Origin: Oasisia sp. SBJ-2009
Taxonomy: Eukaryota > Annelida > Polychaeta > Sabellida > Siboglinidae
Assembly (NCBI GenBank): GCA_964017155.1
Contig: OZ024867.1
Span: 13,876,720-13,940,719, forward strand
Length of the DNA stretch: 64,000 bases
Reading direction: 5' to 3'
Shown here: positions 31,661 to 41,839 of the stretch, one piece after another
Numbering within the stretch: the first letter of the stretch is position 1
Layout of the letters: every line of letters starts with the position of its first letter
Notes under the pieces: model-generated
Told to the model about the DNA's origin: nothing
The model's database searches: none
What the model saw: the letters and a program-made list of their open reading frames with translations, nothing else
Position numbers and translations under genes: made by a program

Positions 31661-32041
31661 AAAAATCGTGGCATCGGCCGGGCGTCGAGCCGATGCCCGC
31701 CCGACACCCGGCCGGCAGATGTTTTCGGTTGTTTTTAGTGCGGAAACGTCACACCAGGTGGTGAGATGATAACTTTTTAGTGTTCAGACTGTTGCCCACA
31801 GAGTGCTGTGTTGGGTAACATTCGCACAGGAAGCAATTTCTGGAGACAAACACAAGAATACAGCTCCAAAATGGTCCGAAAAGCACGTCCAGACCTAAAA
31901 ACCTCAAACAAATAGACCCTGCGCAAAACAAGCGCCAAGGATGTTCCACAAACACCCACACCGATCAAAACACGGCATACACCGGCTAAAACCGACGACG
32001 ATAGTGCCGACTACTAATCGCGCTTTGACGATTTTGGTAAG

Positions 32042-32193
32042 ATGTCGCCGGGCAGTTTCAGGCTGTGGACCGAAGAACGTGAGGAACATCTGTGTGAATT
32101 GTGGGAGGAGCAACCACTCTACGACCAGACAAAAACTGCTAGGTTTAATAGGCAGAAAGCATCGCTAGAATTGGGATTCGTAACGGGTGTCGG
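32042..32193 (+). CDS. MADF/Myb-SANT-like exon
   Basis: An ATG at 32042 opens MSPGSFRLWTEEREEHLCEL, then WEEQPLYDQTKTARFNRQKA. This matches the start of the MADF family of DNA-binding domains: W-T-x-E then L-x-x-L-W-E-E-x-P-x-L-Y-D. It ends at TGTCGG|GTGAGTTTC in phase 2 after 50 codons, too short for a whole MADF domain (about 80-90 residues). The next exon candidate (32281) is an LRR exon that also begins in phase 2, so the join keeps the frame. Whether a MADF-LRR fusion is ever made, or the donor comes from the tandem array edge at 32188, cannot be told. Confidence 0.4.
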
Positions 32194-32280
32194 GTGAGTT
32201 TCGTGTGACATGTTTAATGTGTCGTGCCCAGTGACATGTTTAACTGATGTCACAGTCATTGAGATGTGTCGTTTCTTTAG

Positions 32281-32364
32281 GCTCCTCGACAACGACCTTC
32301 ACGGACGGCCATTGAGGGCGTTGACATGTCAAGTTGGCGCGTTGAACAAGATGGAGATATTGCA
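32281..32364 (+). CDS. LRR exon A, unit 1 (84 bp, phase 2)
   Basis: Flanked by GTTTCTTTAG and GCA|GTATGT. It encodes LLDNDLHGRPLRALTCQVGA and LNKMEIL: L-x-x-N-x-L-x-G...L...L, one 28-residue leucine-rich repeat of the ribonuclease-inhibitor/NLR kind. It is exactly 84 bp and phase-symmetric, so copies can be added or lost without shifting the frame. Confidence 0.7.
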
Positions 32365-32591
32365 GTATGTGTCACTTTATATTGACCTGATAATGACTAA
32401 CGTCGAATTAACTAGTTAACTTGGTTTATCTCACGCTCTATAAACACGTCGACGACATTTCACAAACGGATTCTAGTAACTGAGACGTTTGTCGTTAGAG
32501 TTGACGTTTACATCTTGTGACGTGTTGACATCTTGTAACGTGGCTAGTTTACTTGTCTGTGCTGGACATAAACAGTTATTTGTGTCAACAG

Positions 32592-32675
32592 CCTGGAGTA
32601 CTGTCAGCTCCGTGACGACGACGTCAGCAGTCTGGTCACAACACTGTCGTCGATGACATCTTTGAAGGAGTTAGG
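32592..32675 (+). CDS. LRR exon B, unit 1 (84 bp, phase 2)
   Basis: Flanked by TGTCAACAG and TTAGG|GTGAGC. It encodes LEYCQLRDDDVSSLVTTLSS and MTSLKEL, the second 28-residue repeat. Its first codon is completed by the last two bases of exon A, so A and B join in frame. Confidence 0.7.
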
Positions 32676-33097
32676 GTGAGCAGAGTCCTGAAGGCGACAA
32701 CACTCGCACTAACATGTAACAACCACGCGTGCTCTGTGCACATGTGTATTCATACATGCACATACACACGCACTAACGTCCACACTTAGGAACCACGTTC
32801 ACGCTTCAGCCGCAGTGTACACACACAGTAACGCACACGAGCACCTGTCACAGCCAAATGTCGCAACGTCCACGAACGCTTCTGATGTAGACTCGGGGGA
32901 AATAACCTGACAGATGACACCGCGTGACACGTCACTGGGGCGGTCGTGAAGTTGCCGGCACTTGTCACCCTCAGGTACGATGTGCTCTTTATAAAACACC
33001 CTCTTTACTCTTAACATCGGGTAATAATAACGTGATTAGCGCTTAAGTTATGTACAATTGTTCTACACTATTCTAAATTTTCTCGTTGTCCACCTAG

Positions 33098-33718
33098 GTT
33101 AATGATGTTGATACCGAAGACATCGTCTGCCTCCACGCGTTCCCAGCACCGTCTTCGTGGAAGTCGGAACTAGATCAACGAATCTATGAAGAATTGTTCG
33201 GGGATGACGGGCAAGGCAACCACGACGACGACAACGAGTTCGCTTCCTACCACTCGTCACCGAGCCCCACCGAAATGCAGACAGCAAGCTACTCCGAGAA
33301 CCCGAAAACGTAGCACGAAATGCAGAGAACCAGCGACTCCGAGAAAACGAAAACTTACCACGAAATGCAGACATCATCACAGAACGATATCGAACCAACA
33401 TCAGAACTCGTGGATGCGTTAGAAGACACCTTCGTTCACTACGCCATTGTCGCCGTTAACGAACGGGCTCGGGAGACATGTGCTGGGTGTAAGATCGATC
33501 ATCCCAGCCAAGTTCAACATATGACCGGCTGTCTTGCCGAATCGTACGATAGAATTACGACGCATTTACCAGACGTGCTCGATGCGGCCTTGTCGCTTAT
33601 CTTCGCCAAGTGGGTGACGTCCACCTGGCGAGAGGAGATGCGGGAGAAAGTGTTCAAAGAATACAAAGCTACACTACCGTCTGCGTATTATCATTCGGAC
33701 GTAGAAATATACAATTAG
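33098..33718 (+). pseudogene. IDHPSQ-motif protein, unit 1 (copy 4), one in-frame stop
   Basis: Opens after GTTGTCCACCTAG and stays open for 207 codons except for TAG at 33311-33313, ending TAG at 33716-33718. It begins VNDVDTEDIVCLHAFPAPSS, has an Asp-rich GDDGQGNHDDDNEF, two HEMQ-containing repeats (TEMQTASYSE, HEMQRTSDSE), then CAGCKIDHPSQVQHMTGCL, and ends FAKWVTSTWREEM and YYHSDVEIYN. The layout is the same as copy 2: acidic start, then C-x2-C-x-I-D-H-P-S-Q-x2-H-M-T-G-C, then a Trp-containing end. If joined to LRR exon B (phase 2) it would be read in the wrong frame, so it either belongs to a separate gene or uses another upstream exon. Function unknown. Confidence 0.55.
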
Positions 33719-34062
33719 GATGTTGTGTTACAGTCAGAAAGACGGTATTCTGTAGTCGTGGTTAGTAACTATAAATTCAAAGAGCACTACGAACATACAG
33801 TGGTTCCGGCCATATCATACAGACACCGTTGTTGTTGTTGGTGTTAAAGCACCGCATGTTTGAAATATATACATTTGGCTTTGTTCAGTATGCTGCATTA
33901 AGTGATAGAAACGTAATTTCCCAAGACAAGAGAGAAATGTCGGGTGAGTTTCCCGAGAGAAGAGAGAAATGTCGGGTGAGTTTCGTGTGACATGTTTAAT
34001 GTGTCGTACCCAGTGACATGTTTAACTGATGTCGCAGTCATTCAGATGTGTCGTTTGTTTAG

Positions 34063-34146
34063 TCTCGGCACCAACGACCTTCACGGGCGGCCGCTGACGG
34101 CGTTGACAGGTCAAGTTGGCGCGTTGACCACGATGGTGGACTTGAA
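34063..34146 (+). CDS. LRR exon A, unit 2
   Basis: Flanked by GTTTGTTTAG and GAA|GTACGT. It encodes LGTNDLHGRPLTALTGQVGA and LTTMVDL. 84 bp, phase 2. Several coding changes from unit 1 keep the leucine scaffold. Confidence 0.7.
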
Positions 34147-34373
34147 GTACGTGTCACTTTATATTGACCTGATAATGACTAACGTCGAATTAACTAGTTA
34201 ACTTGGTTTATCTCACGCTCTATAAACACGTCGACGACATTTCACAAACGGATTCTAGTAACTGAGACGTTTGTCGTTAGAGTTGACGTTTACATCTTGT
34301 GACGTATTGACATCTTGTAACGTGGCTAGTTTACTTGTCTGTGTTGGACATAAACAGTTATTTGTGTCAACAG

Positions 34374-34457
34374 CCTGGAGTACTGTCAGCTCCGTGACGA
34401 CGACGTCAGCAGTCTGGTCACAACACTGTCGTCGATGACATCTTTGAAGGAGTTAGG
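34374..34457 (+). CDS. LRR exon B, unit 2
   Basis: Same splice sites and sequence as unit 1 exon B (LEYCQLRDDDVSSLVTTLSS), offset by 1782 bp. Confidence 0.7.
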
Positions 34458-34879
34458 GTGAGCAGAGTCCTGAAGGCGACAACACTCACACTAACATGTA
34501 ACAACCACGCGTGCTCTGTGCACATGTGTATTCATACATGCACATACACACGCACTAACGTCCACACTTAGGAACCACGTTCACGCTTCAGCCGCAGTGT
34601 ACACACACAGTAACGCACACGAGCACCTGTCACAGCCAAATGTCGCAACGTCCACGAACGCTTCTGATGTAGACTCGGGGGAAATAACCTGACAGATGAC
34701 ACCGCGTGACACGTCACTGGGGCGGTCGTGAAGTTGCCGGCACTTGTCGCCCTCAGGTACGATGTGCTCTTTATAAAACACCCTCTTTACTCTTAACATC
34801 GGGTAATAATAACGTGATTAGCGCTTAAGTTATGTACAATTGTTCTACACTATTCTAAATTTTCTCGTTGTCCACCTAG

Positions 34880-35500
34880 GTTAATGATGTTGATACCGAA
34901 GACATCGTCTGCCTCCACGCGTTCCCAGCACCGTCTTCGTGGAAGTCGGAACTAGATCAACGAATCTATGAAGAATTGTTCGGGGATGACGGGCAAGGCA
35001 ACCACGACGACGACAACGAGTTCGCTTCCTACCACTCGTCACCGAGCCCCACCGAAATGCAGACAGCAAGCTACTCCGAGAACCCGAAAACGTAGCACGA
35101 AATGCAGAGAACCAGCGACTCCGAGAAAACGAAAACTTACCACGAAATGCAGACATCATCACAGAACGATATCGAACCAACATCAGAACTCGTGGATGCG
35201 TTAGAAGACACCTTCGTTCACTACGCCATCGTCGCCGTTAACGAACGGGCTCGGGAGACATGTGCTGGGTGTAAGATCGATCATCCCAGCCAAGTTCAAC
35301 ATATGACCGGCTGTCTTGCCGAATCGTACGATAGAATTACGACGCATTTACCAGACGTGCTCGATGCGGCCTTGTCGCTTATCTTCGCCAAGTGGGTGAC
35401 GTCCACCTGGCGAGAGGAGATGCGGGAGAAAGTGTTCAAAGAATACAAAGCTACACTACCGTCTGCGTATTATCATTCGGACGTAGAAATATACAATTAG
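34880..35500 (+). pseudogene. IDHPSQ-motif protein, unit 2 (copy 5)
   Basis: Near-identical to 33098-33718, with the same in-frame TAG at 35093-35095, so the stop predates the tandem duplication. One synonymous difference is visible in GCCATCGTC against GCCATTGTC. All other statements for copy 4 apply. Confidence 0.55.
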
Positions 35501-35844
35501 GATGTTGTGTTACAGTCAGAAAGACGGTATTCTGTAGACGTGGTTAGTAACTATAAATTCAAAGAGCACTACGAACATACAGTGGTTCCGGCCATATCAT
35601 ACAGACACCGTTGTTGTTGTTGGTGTTAAAGCACCGCATGTTTGAAATATATACATTTGGCTTTGTTCAGTATGCTGCATTAAGTGATAGAAACGTAATT
35701 TCCCAAGACAAGAGAGAAATGTCGGGTGAGTTTCCCGAGAGAAGAGAGAAATGTCGGGTGAGTTTCGTGTGACATGTTTAATGTGTCGTACCCAGTGACA
35801 TGTTTAACTGATGTCGCAGTCATTCAGATGTGTCGTTTGTTTAG

Positions 35845-35928
35845 TCTCGGCACCAACGACCTTCACGGGCGGCCGCTGACGGCGTTGACAGGTCAAGTTG
35901 GCGCGTTGACCACGATGGTGGACTTGAA
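35845..35928 (+). CDS. LRR exon A, unit 3 (exon B truncated)
   Basis: Identical in scaffold to unit 2 exon A. The partner exon B starts at 36156 and is cut at about 36195, where unrelated Ty3/gypsy sequence begins. Confidence 0.65.
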
Positions 35929-36203
35929 GTACGTGTCACTTTATATTGACCTGATAATGACTGACGTCGAATTAACGACAGTTAACTTGGTTTATCTCAC
36001 GCTCTATAAACACGTCGACGACATTTCACAAACGGAACCTAGTAACTGAGACGTTTGTCGTTAGAGTTGATGTTTATATCTTGTGACGTGTTGACATCTT
36101 GTGACGTGGTTTGTTTACTTGTCCGTGTTGGACATAAACAGTTGTTTGTGTCAACAGCCTGGAGTACTGCGAGCTCCGTGACGATGACGTCAACTTTTAA
36201 AGA

Positions 36204-36397
36204 TGTAAAATTTTAGAGGTTTTGTAAGAGACCCGAAGTATATTAGGGATCTCAAAGCCTTGATGTTATATTGTAAAATGTATGGCCAACGCAATGCTCT
36301 GTTTATTTAGTTGCTTCTATGATGCTGAACTTGTAGCGATGAATAAATTCGAAATCGTATCTTCATCATTGAATCAGGCGTATGTTCTGACATGACA
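36204..36397 (+). repeat. Possible short LTR of the gypsy element
   Basis: TGTAAAATTTTAGAGG ... GATGAATAAATTCG ... TTCTGACA: TG/CA ends, a polyadenylation-like GAATAAA near 36340, and a position just before the gag leader. No second LTR was found, so this is tentative. Confidence 0.3.
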
Positions 36398-36694
36398 TAA
36401 TCGCGTCACTCATACACACCGTGAAGATGGCCACCCCCACGCACACGACCCAGACGGGGTGTCACCTTTACATCGGCGTAACGCGCCAGTTCGAATCGTC
36501 TCATCCAGCAGGATTCAGTCATCAGACTGCAGGAAGACTACCAATTCTACAACTACTACTGTGACTACGTTTGATCTTACACATTCTACTGACTGTTGTC
36601 ACGAACGCTACATTATGAACGGTCACAAATATTTACGTCGAAATTGAACTCTACCCTACTATACTTTTAACGAGACTCTTACTTAACTTAGAAA
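36398..36694 (+). other. Probable leader of the gypsy element
   Basis: Sequence between the possible LTR and the gag ATG. It contains a 62-codon open frame at 36459 with no known motif. Confidence 0.3.
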
Positions 36695-38560
36695 ATGACA
36701 CAGCGGGAACTGTATCAGGACTTTGTCCTTGGAATCCGAAATCAAGAGATCGAGAGAAATCGAGAAACTATTCGCGATTTGATTCTTCAAACACAAACCG
36801 GTGACGGGTCTTCCTCACTTGCCGTTCGAACGTGGATCCGTGAAATAACTCTCGCCTATATTATCAAGCGGGCAACTCAAGCATTGAAATAGTTAATGGT
36901 TACTGGTCCATTTCGTTTCGAACGTTTCATTGAATCGCAAATAGCACCGAACAACATTGTACGCACCGCCGTTACATGGGCCGACTTACGTGACCATTTA
37001 GCAACGCAGTTTCTTAACTTTGATGAATCAGCCGCATTAAAAGACGATCTAGATCGCGTGACACAATCAGCGTTCGAACCTACCTAACAATATGTCCGCC
37101 GCTTTCGCGATTATGCAAAGCAACATTGACCAGGAACGACTGCTAGTTAAAACATTTGCTAGAGGTCTGTCTTCTGACACAATAGCAGCTATGCTTATCA
37201 AGGGAGATCCGCAGTCTTGAAGCGTCAATTAAAATTGTTACTCATGCTTGCTCGCGTCACGACGCTTACTCAAGACTTCGGCGAGAAGTTCCTATGGAAA
37301 TTGGTTCCGCAAATGCTAGCAAATACGAGAAATTCACTGCGTCGTTGAATCGCTAACATCCACCATGCAACACTTGGCTACGAAAATAGCTAAGCTTGAA
37401 ACGCACGACAATCGATCAACGTCCGCACAGTCAGTCCGCCGCTACCCGGGGCCACCGCAGCCTCGATCGAGTGCCACACGACCCCACCCCCGTGACGTCA
37501 ACGAGACGCGTCCACCGACCGATCGCCACCGAACGCCGTCGGACCGTCGCCCGCCCGTCGTCGACCGCAGACACAACACACAATCCGTCGACTATCGCTC
37601 ATCGTTCAACACAGGTCAGCGACCTCGCCAACGCTGTGTACGAATGCTGTCATCCGGGTCACTTCGCCACCGCCTGTCCCAGACGAGTCGGATCAAGGCA
37701 GGGAAACGGCCGGACGTGTCGGCTTTAACCGACCACACAGGTAATGAGCAACGCCCTACTGTTAACTTGGTTATATTTGGTATAAAGGTTACAGCGTTAG
37801 TAGATACAGGGGCTACTTGAAGTTTGCTGAGACGTGATGTATTTAACTTGGTCGTGAACAGAACCCAACGTAGTAATGTTCTCCATAAACCTCTGCCACT
37901 CAGGGGTCTTGGTGGGCTGTCATTACAGGTTGATGGACAGACACAAATTAAAGTAGCAGGTGTTAAAACCCCACTTAATGTAGTAATCTGTCGTAACGTC
38001 CCTCATGAAATGATTCTAGGCAATGACGCCTTGCGATCTGGTAACGGAGTAATTGATTTGTAATCAAACATTCTTTCATGGAATCACAACACTTGGCCAT
38101 TACGTCAGCATAAATCGCCAGGGTATGCGAGTGTTGGACCAATATTTCCAGAAACAGGTAGCGCTGCGATCGATAAGTTAGTACACAATAATGCAGATGT
38201 ATTTGCAGCGAAAGGTGAAAAGAATGGCTGTTGCACCACTGGTCAATTACAAATCAAAACATCCGGTCCCCCAATCTGTCAAAAAGCATATCGAATGCCA
38301 CTGACTAAACGTGCTACAGTTGATAAACTGATCGTGGAAATGTTAGCAGACGATGTAATTCGGCCCTGCAATTCGCCGTTTGCAAGTCCCATTTTACTTG
38401 TTCCAAAGAAAGATGGAGAAACACGATTTTTTGTAGATTATCGTTTGCTCAATGCGTATTATTTCGAGGTAATCTACGTTTAAGAAACAAATGACCAAAT
38501 GCTTCAACGAGGCGTGCCTTGTTTTGACATTTCACGGATTGTTCCTTCACAAAGTCGCTT
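36695..38560 (+). pseudogene. Ty3/gypsy gag-protease-RT remnant
   Basis: Gag starts at ATG 36695 (MTQRELYQDFVLGIRNQEIE) with LAVRTWIREITLAY, a TAG at 36890-36892, then FRFERFIESQIAPNNIVRTA, WADLRDHLATQFLNFDESAA and VRRFRDYA. These are the same blocks as the gag at 11484. Further on come FARGLSSDTIAAMLIKG (about 37150) and, in another frame, the zinc knuckle CCHPGHFATAC (about 37645). The protease has LVDTGAT at 37797 followed by a TGA, and the second signature EMILGNDAL near 38007. The RT begins KRATVDKLIVEMLADDVI, RPCNSPFASPILLVPKKDGE and TRFFVDYRLLN near 38420, then decays. RT catalytic motif, RNase H and integrase are missing, since the sequence switches into an LRR-unit copy at 38570. Multiple stops and frameshifts. 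Confidence 0.75.
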
Positions 38561-38569
38561 TATTCAGGT

Positions 38570-38844
38570 TTGTGTGAAGAGAGAAATGTCGGGTGAGTTT
38601 CATGTGACATGTGTAATGTTTCGTACCCAGTGACATGTTTAACTGATGTCACAGTCATTGAGATATGGCTTCGGTGTTTGACTCCTCGACAACGACCTTC
38701 ACGGACGGCCATTGAGGGCGTTGACAGGTCAAGTTGGCGCGTGGATTAAGATGGAGGAATTGTAGTAAGGGTCACTTTATATTGACCTGATAATGACTGC
38801 CGTCGAATTAACTACAGTTAACTTGGTTTGTCTCATGCTCTATA
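38570..38844 (+). repeat. Left half of a fourth LRR unit
   Basis: Matches unit sequence from AGAGAGAAATGTCGGGTGAG to CATGCTCTATA. It includes LRR exon A at 38681-38764 (LLDNDLHGRPLRALTGQVGA), with its acceptor changed to TTGA and a weak GTA|GTAAGG end. The unit is interrupted at TATA (38841-38844) by the transposon and resumes at 41840. Confidence 0.8.
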
Positions 38845-38988
38845 GAGGGTGTGCAATGACGTCAGCACTATGCGTGTACACAGCCCCCCGCAACCATATC
38901 GGTGTACAAGTGAACTGGTAGCAACCGCCCGCATTGTGGATTTTCATCGAACCGCTAACTTCTTTTCATTGTGATTACACCGCGCAGT

Positions 38989-39312
38989 ATGGCTTCAAAG
39001 GCTGTTGTTAATTTACCTTATATTGACACATTAGACGTATTGACGAAGCAGAGGTATTTAGCTAAGATCCAAATCGTTGATGGCATAGATCCATACTCTT
39101 TGCCGAATTCGGCATGGAGTAAGGAGGAAGCATGCTTCCCAGCTGTGTCATTCCCGGACATAGTCAATTATCTATTTTTTAACAAGTCATTCTACACGAT
39201 GGAAGACATGAAGGCGTGGAAAAGCCTAGAGGCATACAACCAGTTGACATCAGGCTGGATCAGCGACGTGATGGTATTTGTGAAGAATGACTACCACATT
39301 GTACGAGCGAAA
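38989..39312 (+). CDS. SWIM/YqaJ transposon gene, exon 1
   Basis: An ATG at 38989 opens MASKAVVNLPYIDTLDVLTK, then LAKIQIVDGIDPYSLPNSAW and a Trp-rich part MEDMKAWKSLEAYNQLTSGW, ending HIVRAK. It is 108 codons and ends in phase 0. The expected donor reads CTAAGC (39313-39318) instead of GTAAGC, while the acceptor of the next exon is good. The N-terminal block ending in a DYHIVRAK-like stretch precedes SWIM domains in related invertebrate proteins I have seen; this is from memory. If the CT is real, this copy could not splice normally. Confidence 0.6.
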
Positions 39313-39634
39313 CTAAGCTTCAATTTGAGTTTTAAGTAGCTATAGGCTCCATACAACTGGCTAATTTTAATGAAAATAACTAAAAAATTAACTGTCATAA
39401 AAAGTGTAGTTAAACATAGGAGACAAGGTGTCTTTGTAAATAAATATAGAATAGCAAGCCCCTAAATTGTTAAAATGTTTATTTACCAACTCAGTTAAAC
39501 ACAACATAAGTACAGTCATGACTAATTGCATGTCTTATATAGTTATATGTTTATGAATTGTAACGCCTCATTTTTGTGTATAAGTTTTCAATTGAATTTT
39601 ATAGTTAATTTGCTAACATGTTACTGTATGACAG
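39313..39634 (+). other. Intron of the SWIM/YqaJ gene
   Basis: AT-rich, 322 bp, ending TTACTGTATGACAG. The 5' end reads CTAAGC where GTAAGC is expected. No coding content. Confidence 0.6.
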
Positions 39635-40860
39635 GTTCTTCATTCGCAGAGGTTTCGCGAAAAGCCGCTGCAGCCATGGGTTATTGCACATAAAGCTGGC
39701 ACTGTGTGCACCGCCCACTGTGACTGCGTGGCTGGGTTGGGTGAGACCTGCACCCACATCGCCACACTTCTGTTTGCTGTGGATACCACAGTGAAGATCC
39801 GGGAGAGCAAAACTGTCACCCAAGAGCCAGCTTATTGGCTGCAGCCAGCTACGCATCGACAGATTCGCTATAGGGAGGTTGGTGAAATAGACTTCACATC
39901 TGCCATGACGAAGAAGAAGCAACTAGATGAAGCCATTGGTAGTTGGTCGCCAGTGTCTTCCCGGGTTCGCCAGCCAAAGAACATAGCAGCACCGAGCTTG
40001 ACAGTTTCTTCCATGGCCTTAGCCTGGTTGATACAAAGCCTGTGGTGTTGTCACTTCTGTCCCCACACAGTGATTTGTTCGTTCCAAAACAGGCCCAAGA
40101 ATCATTTCCGGCAATACTATGTGACATGTTCCAGGACAATTTATACAGCCATTCCACATTGTCCCGGAAAAGTGTTTTACAACCACGTTGGCTGTGACAC
40201 CTCAACAGGTGGAGGCAGTGGAGATGGCGACGAGGACTCAGGCCAATTCACGACTGTGGCCCAAGTTCCGAGCTGGCAGAGTAACTGCGTCACATTTTTT
40301 TTATAAAGTGTGCCACACAGACCTCACCCAACCAGCATCCAGTACCATCAAAGACATATGCTACCCGGACCGACACCTGACCACGCCAGCCATAAGATGG
40401 GGTGTCACACACGAGAACACTGCGAAGGCAGCCTACTGAAAGACGATGACTGGCCATGTCAATTTTTGTATGCGGGACTCTGGGTTTGTCATTGACCAGC
40501 ATGACCCAGAGATTGATGCTTCTCCCGATGGAGTCATACAATGTGATTGCTGTGGGGAAGGCAGCCTTGAAGTGAAATGCCCCTACCTCGTGCGTGACGA
40601 GGTACTGTCTGAGGTGAAAGATGGCGCCACATGTCTGGTGAAGAACACAGATGGCACCCTACACCTGAGGAAGACACACGCCTACTACTACCAGGTTCAG
40701 TGTCAGCTGTTTGTGTGTGGTCACAGCTATGGAGACTTTGTAGTGTGGACGCAGCGGTCATATCACTGTGGACGCAGCGGTCATATCACTGCGAACGCAT
40801 CTACAGAGATGATGATCTCTGGGAAGATATGCTACCAAAAGCGCAACACTTCTTCCGAGT
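39635..40860 (+). pseudogene. SWIM zinc finger plus YqaJ-like nuclease, damaged
   Basis: The exon opens VLHSQRFREKPLQPWVIAHK and has the SWIM motif C-x-C...C-x-H as CTAHCDCVAGLGETCTHIAT near 39704. After a shift near 39940 it continues SFFHGLSLVDTKPVVLSLLS, and after another near 40185 QVEAVEMATRTQANSRLWPK and FRAGRVTAS. A TGA at 40437-40439 interrupts it. Then come DPEIDASPDGVIQCDCCGEG and SLEVKCPYL near 40506-40590, with a later helix HAYYYQVQCQLFVCG. The S-P-D-G and E-V-K-C-P motifs are those of the YqaJ/lambda-exonuclease-like nuclease fold, with Asp, Glu and Lys as metal-binding catalytic residues. A 24-bp tandem duplication at about 40742-40790 adds to the damage. Three or more lesions show that this copy is dead. 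Confidence 0.65.
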
Positions 40861-40911
40861 AGGTGTACGGCCCGAACTGCTCGGGAAATGCCACACACGT
40901 GGTTGGCTGCG

Positions 40912-41318
40912 CTGTGAACACTGGTGAAGCCGGTGTGAACATGGACAATGTGAGTGTGATCAGTGGTGAGGCCAGTGTGAGCACAGGCACTGAAAGTGTG
41001 AATACGGGTGAGGCCGGTGTTAACACTGACAGTGCAAGTGTGATCAGTGGTGAGGCCAGTGTGAACACGAACACTGTAAGTGTGAACACAGGTGAAGCCG
41101 GTGTGAACACTGACAGTGCGAGTGTGATCAGTGGTGAGGCCAGTGTGAACACGGACACTGTAAGTGTGAACACGGGTGAAGCTGGTGTGAACACTGACAG
41201 TGCGAGTGTGATCAGTGGTGAGGCCAGTGTGAACACGGACACTGTAAGTGTGAACACAGGTGAAGCCGGTGTGAACACTGACAGTGCGAGTGTGATCAGT
41301 GGTGAGGCTGCGCAGACT
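40912..41318 (+). CDS. Coding tandem repeat of the SWIM/YqaJ gene (14-residue units)
   Basis: About five copies of an 84-bp (28-residue) unit, each made of two related 14-residue halves: [14 protein letters not shown] and [14 protein letters not shown]. Copies start near GTGATCAGTGG at 40956, 41040, 41124 and 41208. The frame is open throughout because 84 is a multiple of three. The repeat is Ser/Thr/Gly-rich with no Cys, so it is probably a flexible linker between the nuclease and the PHD finger. Confidence 0.7.
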
Positions 41319-41547
41319 GTGTGGTGTTACTGCTGAAAGGAGGAGTATGGGTGAAATGGTGGCCTGTGACAGTAGCAGCTGCGTGTATGAGTGGTTCCAC
41401 TATAGTTGTGTCGGCGTGTTTTCTGAGCCGAAGGGAAAGTGGTTTTGCCCTGAATGCCGAAAAGACAAACGTCGGCAGAGATATAACAAAGGTCCCATGT
41501 TAAAAGGGTACGCATGGTCATTCGGGGCGACTACTACTGGGGCATAA
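41319..41547 (+). pseudogene. PHD finger, C-terminus of the SWIM/YqaJ gene
   Basis: The repeat frame ends TVWCYC and stops at TGA (41334). The next frame continues [38 protein letters not shown]-x-C, C-x4-C (VACDSSSC), H-x2-C and C-x2-C, with a Trp before the last pair, are the C4-H-C3 ligands of a PHD finger. These read methylated or unmodified histone H3 tails. A frameshift lies in the few bases between CYC and GEM. A stop follows at 41545-41547, then about 290 bp to the right TIR. Confidence 0.7.
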
Positions 41548-41839
41548 TTATTGTCGGGAGAAGGCATCGTCGCTTGCCCCGTGACGCCATCTTCCAGAGC
41601 GCCGCATGCGACCAATGCTCCAACGGATCTTTGACAAACAGTAACGAATGTCGTCTGCTACAATCAACCTGGTCATGTGAGCAGGAAAAACTTCCAAGAT
41701 GTTGAACAATGCAGGACATTACACATAATATACTGGATAGTTTAATTAAAAGTATATAAATGTAAGAATACAGACAACTTCAAAGAGAGTACTCCGGGAT
41801 GGCCGACCGCAAAAGTAGTGACGTCACACGCACAGCCTC

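Larger units (their letters stand above)
32188..36195. repeat. 1782-bp tandem duplication carrying LRR and IDHPSQ exons (2.25 copies)
   Basis: Unit 1 is about 32188-33969, unit 2 33970-35751 and unit 3 35752-36195 (truncated inside LRR exon B). All features recur with an offset of exactly 1782 bp. Each unit has LRR exon A, LRR exon B, an intron of about 420 bp and the motif exon. Units 2 and 3 share a doubled ATGTCGGGTGAGTTTC lead-in. A broken fourth copy is at 38570-38844 plus 41840-42090. Confidence 0.9.

Noticed and set aside
33099..33401. 100-codon Arg/Ser-rich ORF on the - strand (also at 34881)
   Set aside because: Shadow of the IDHPSQ exon; the + strand frame has a splice acceptor and the shared motif.
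40832..41278. 148-codon - strand ORF of [11 protein letters not shown] repeats
   Set aside because: Complement of the coding 84-bp repeat of the SWIM/YqaJ gene.
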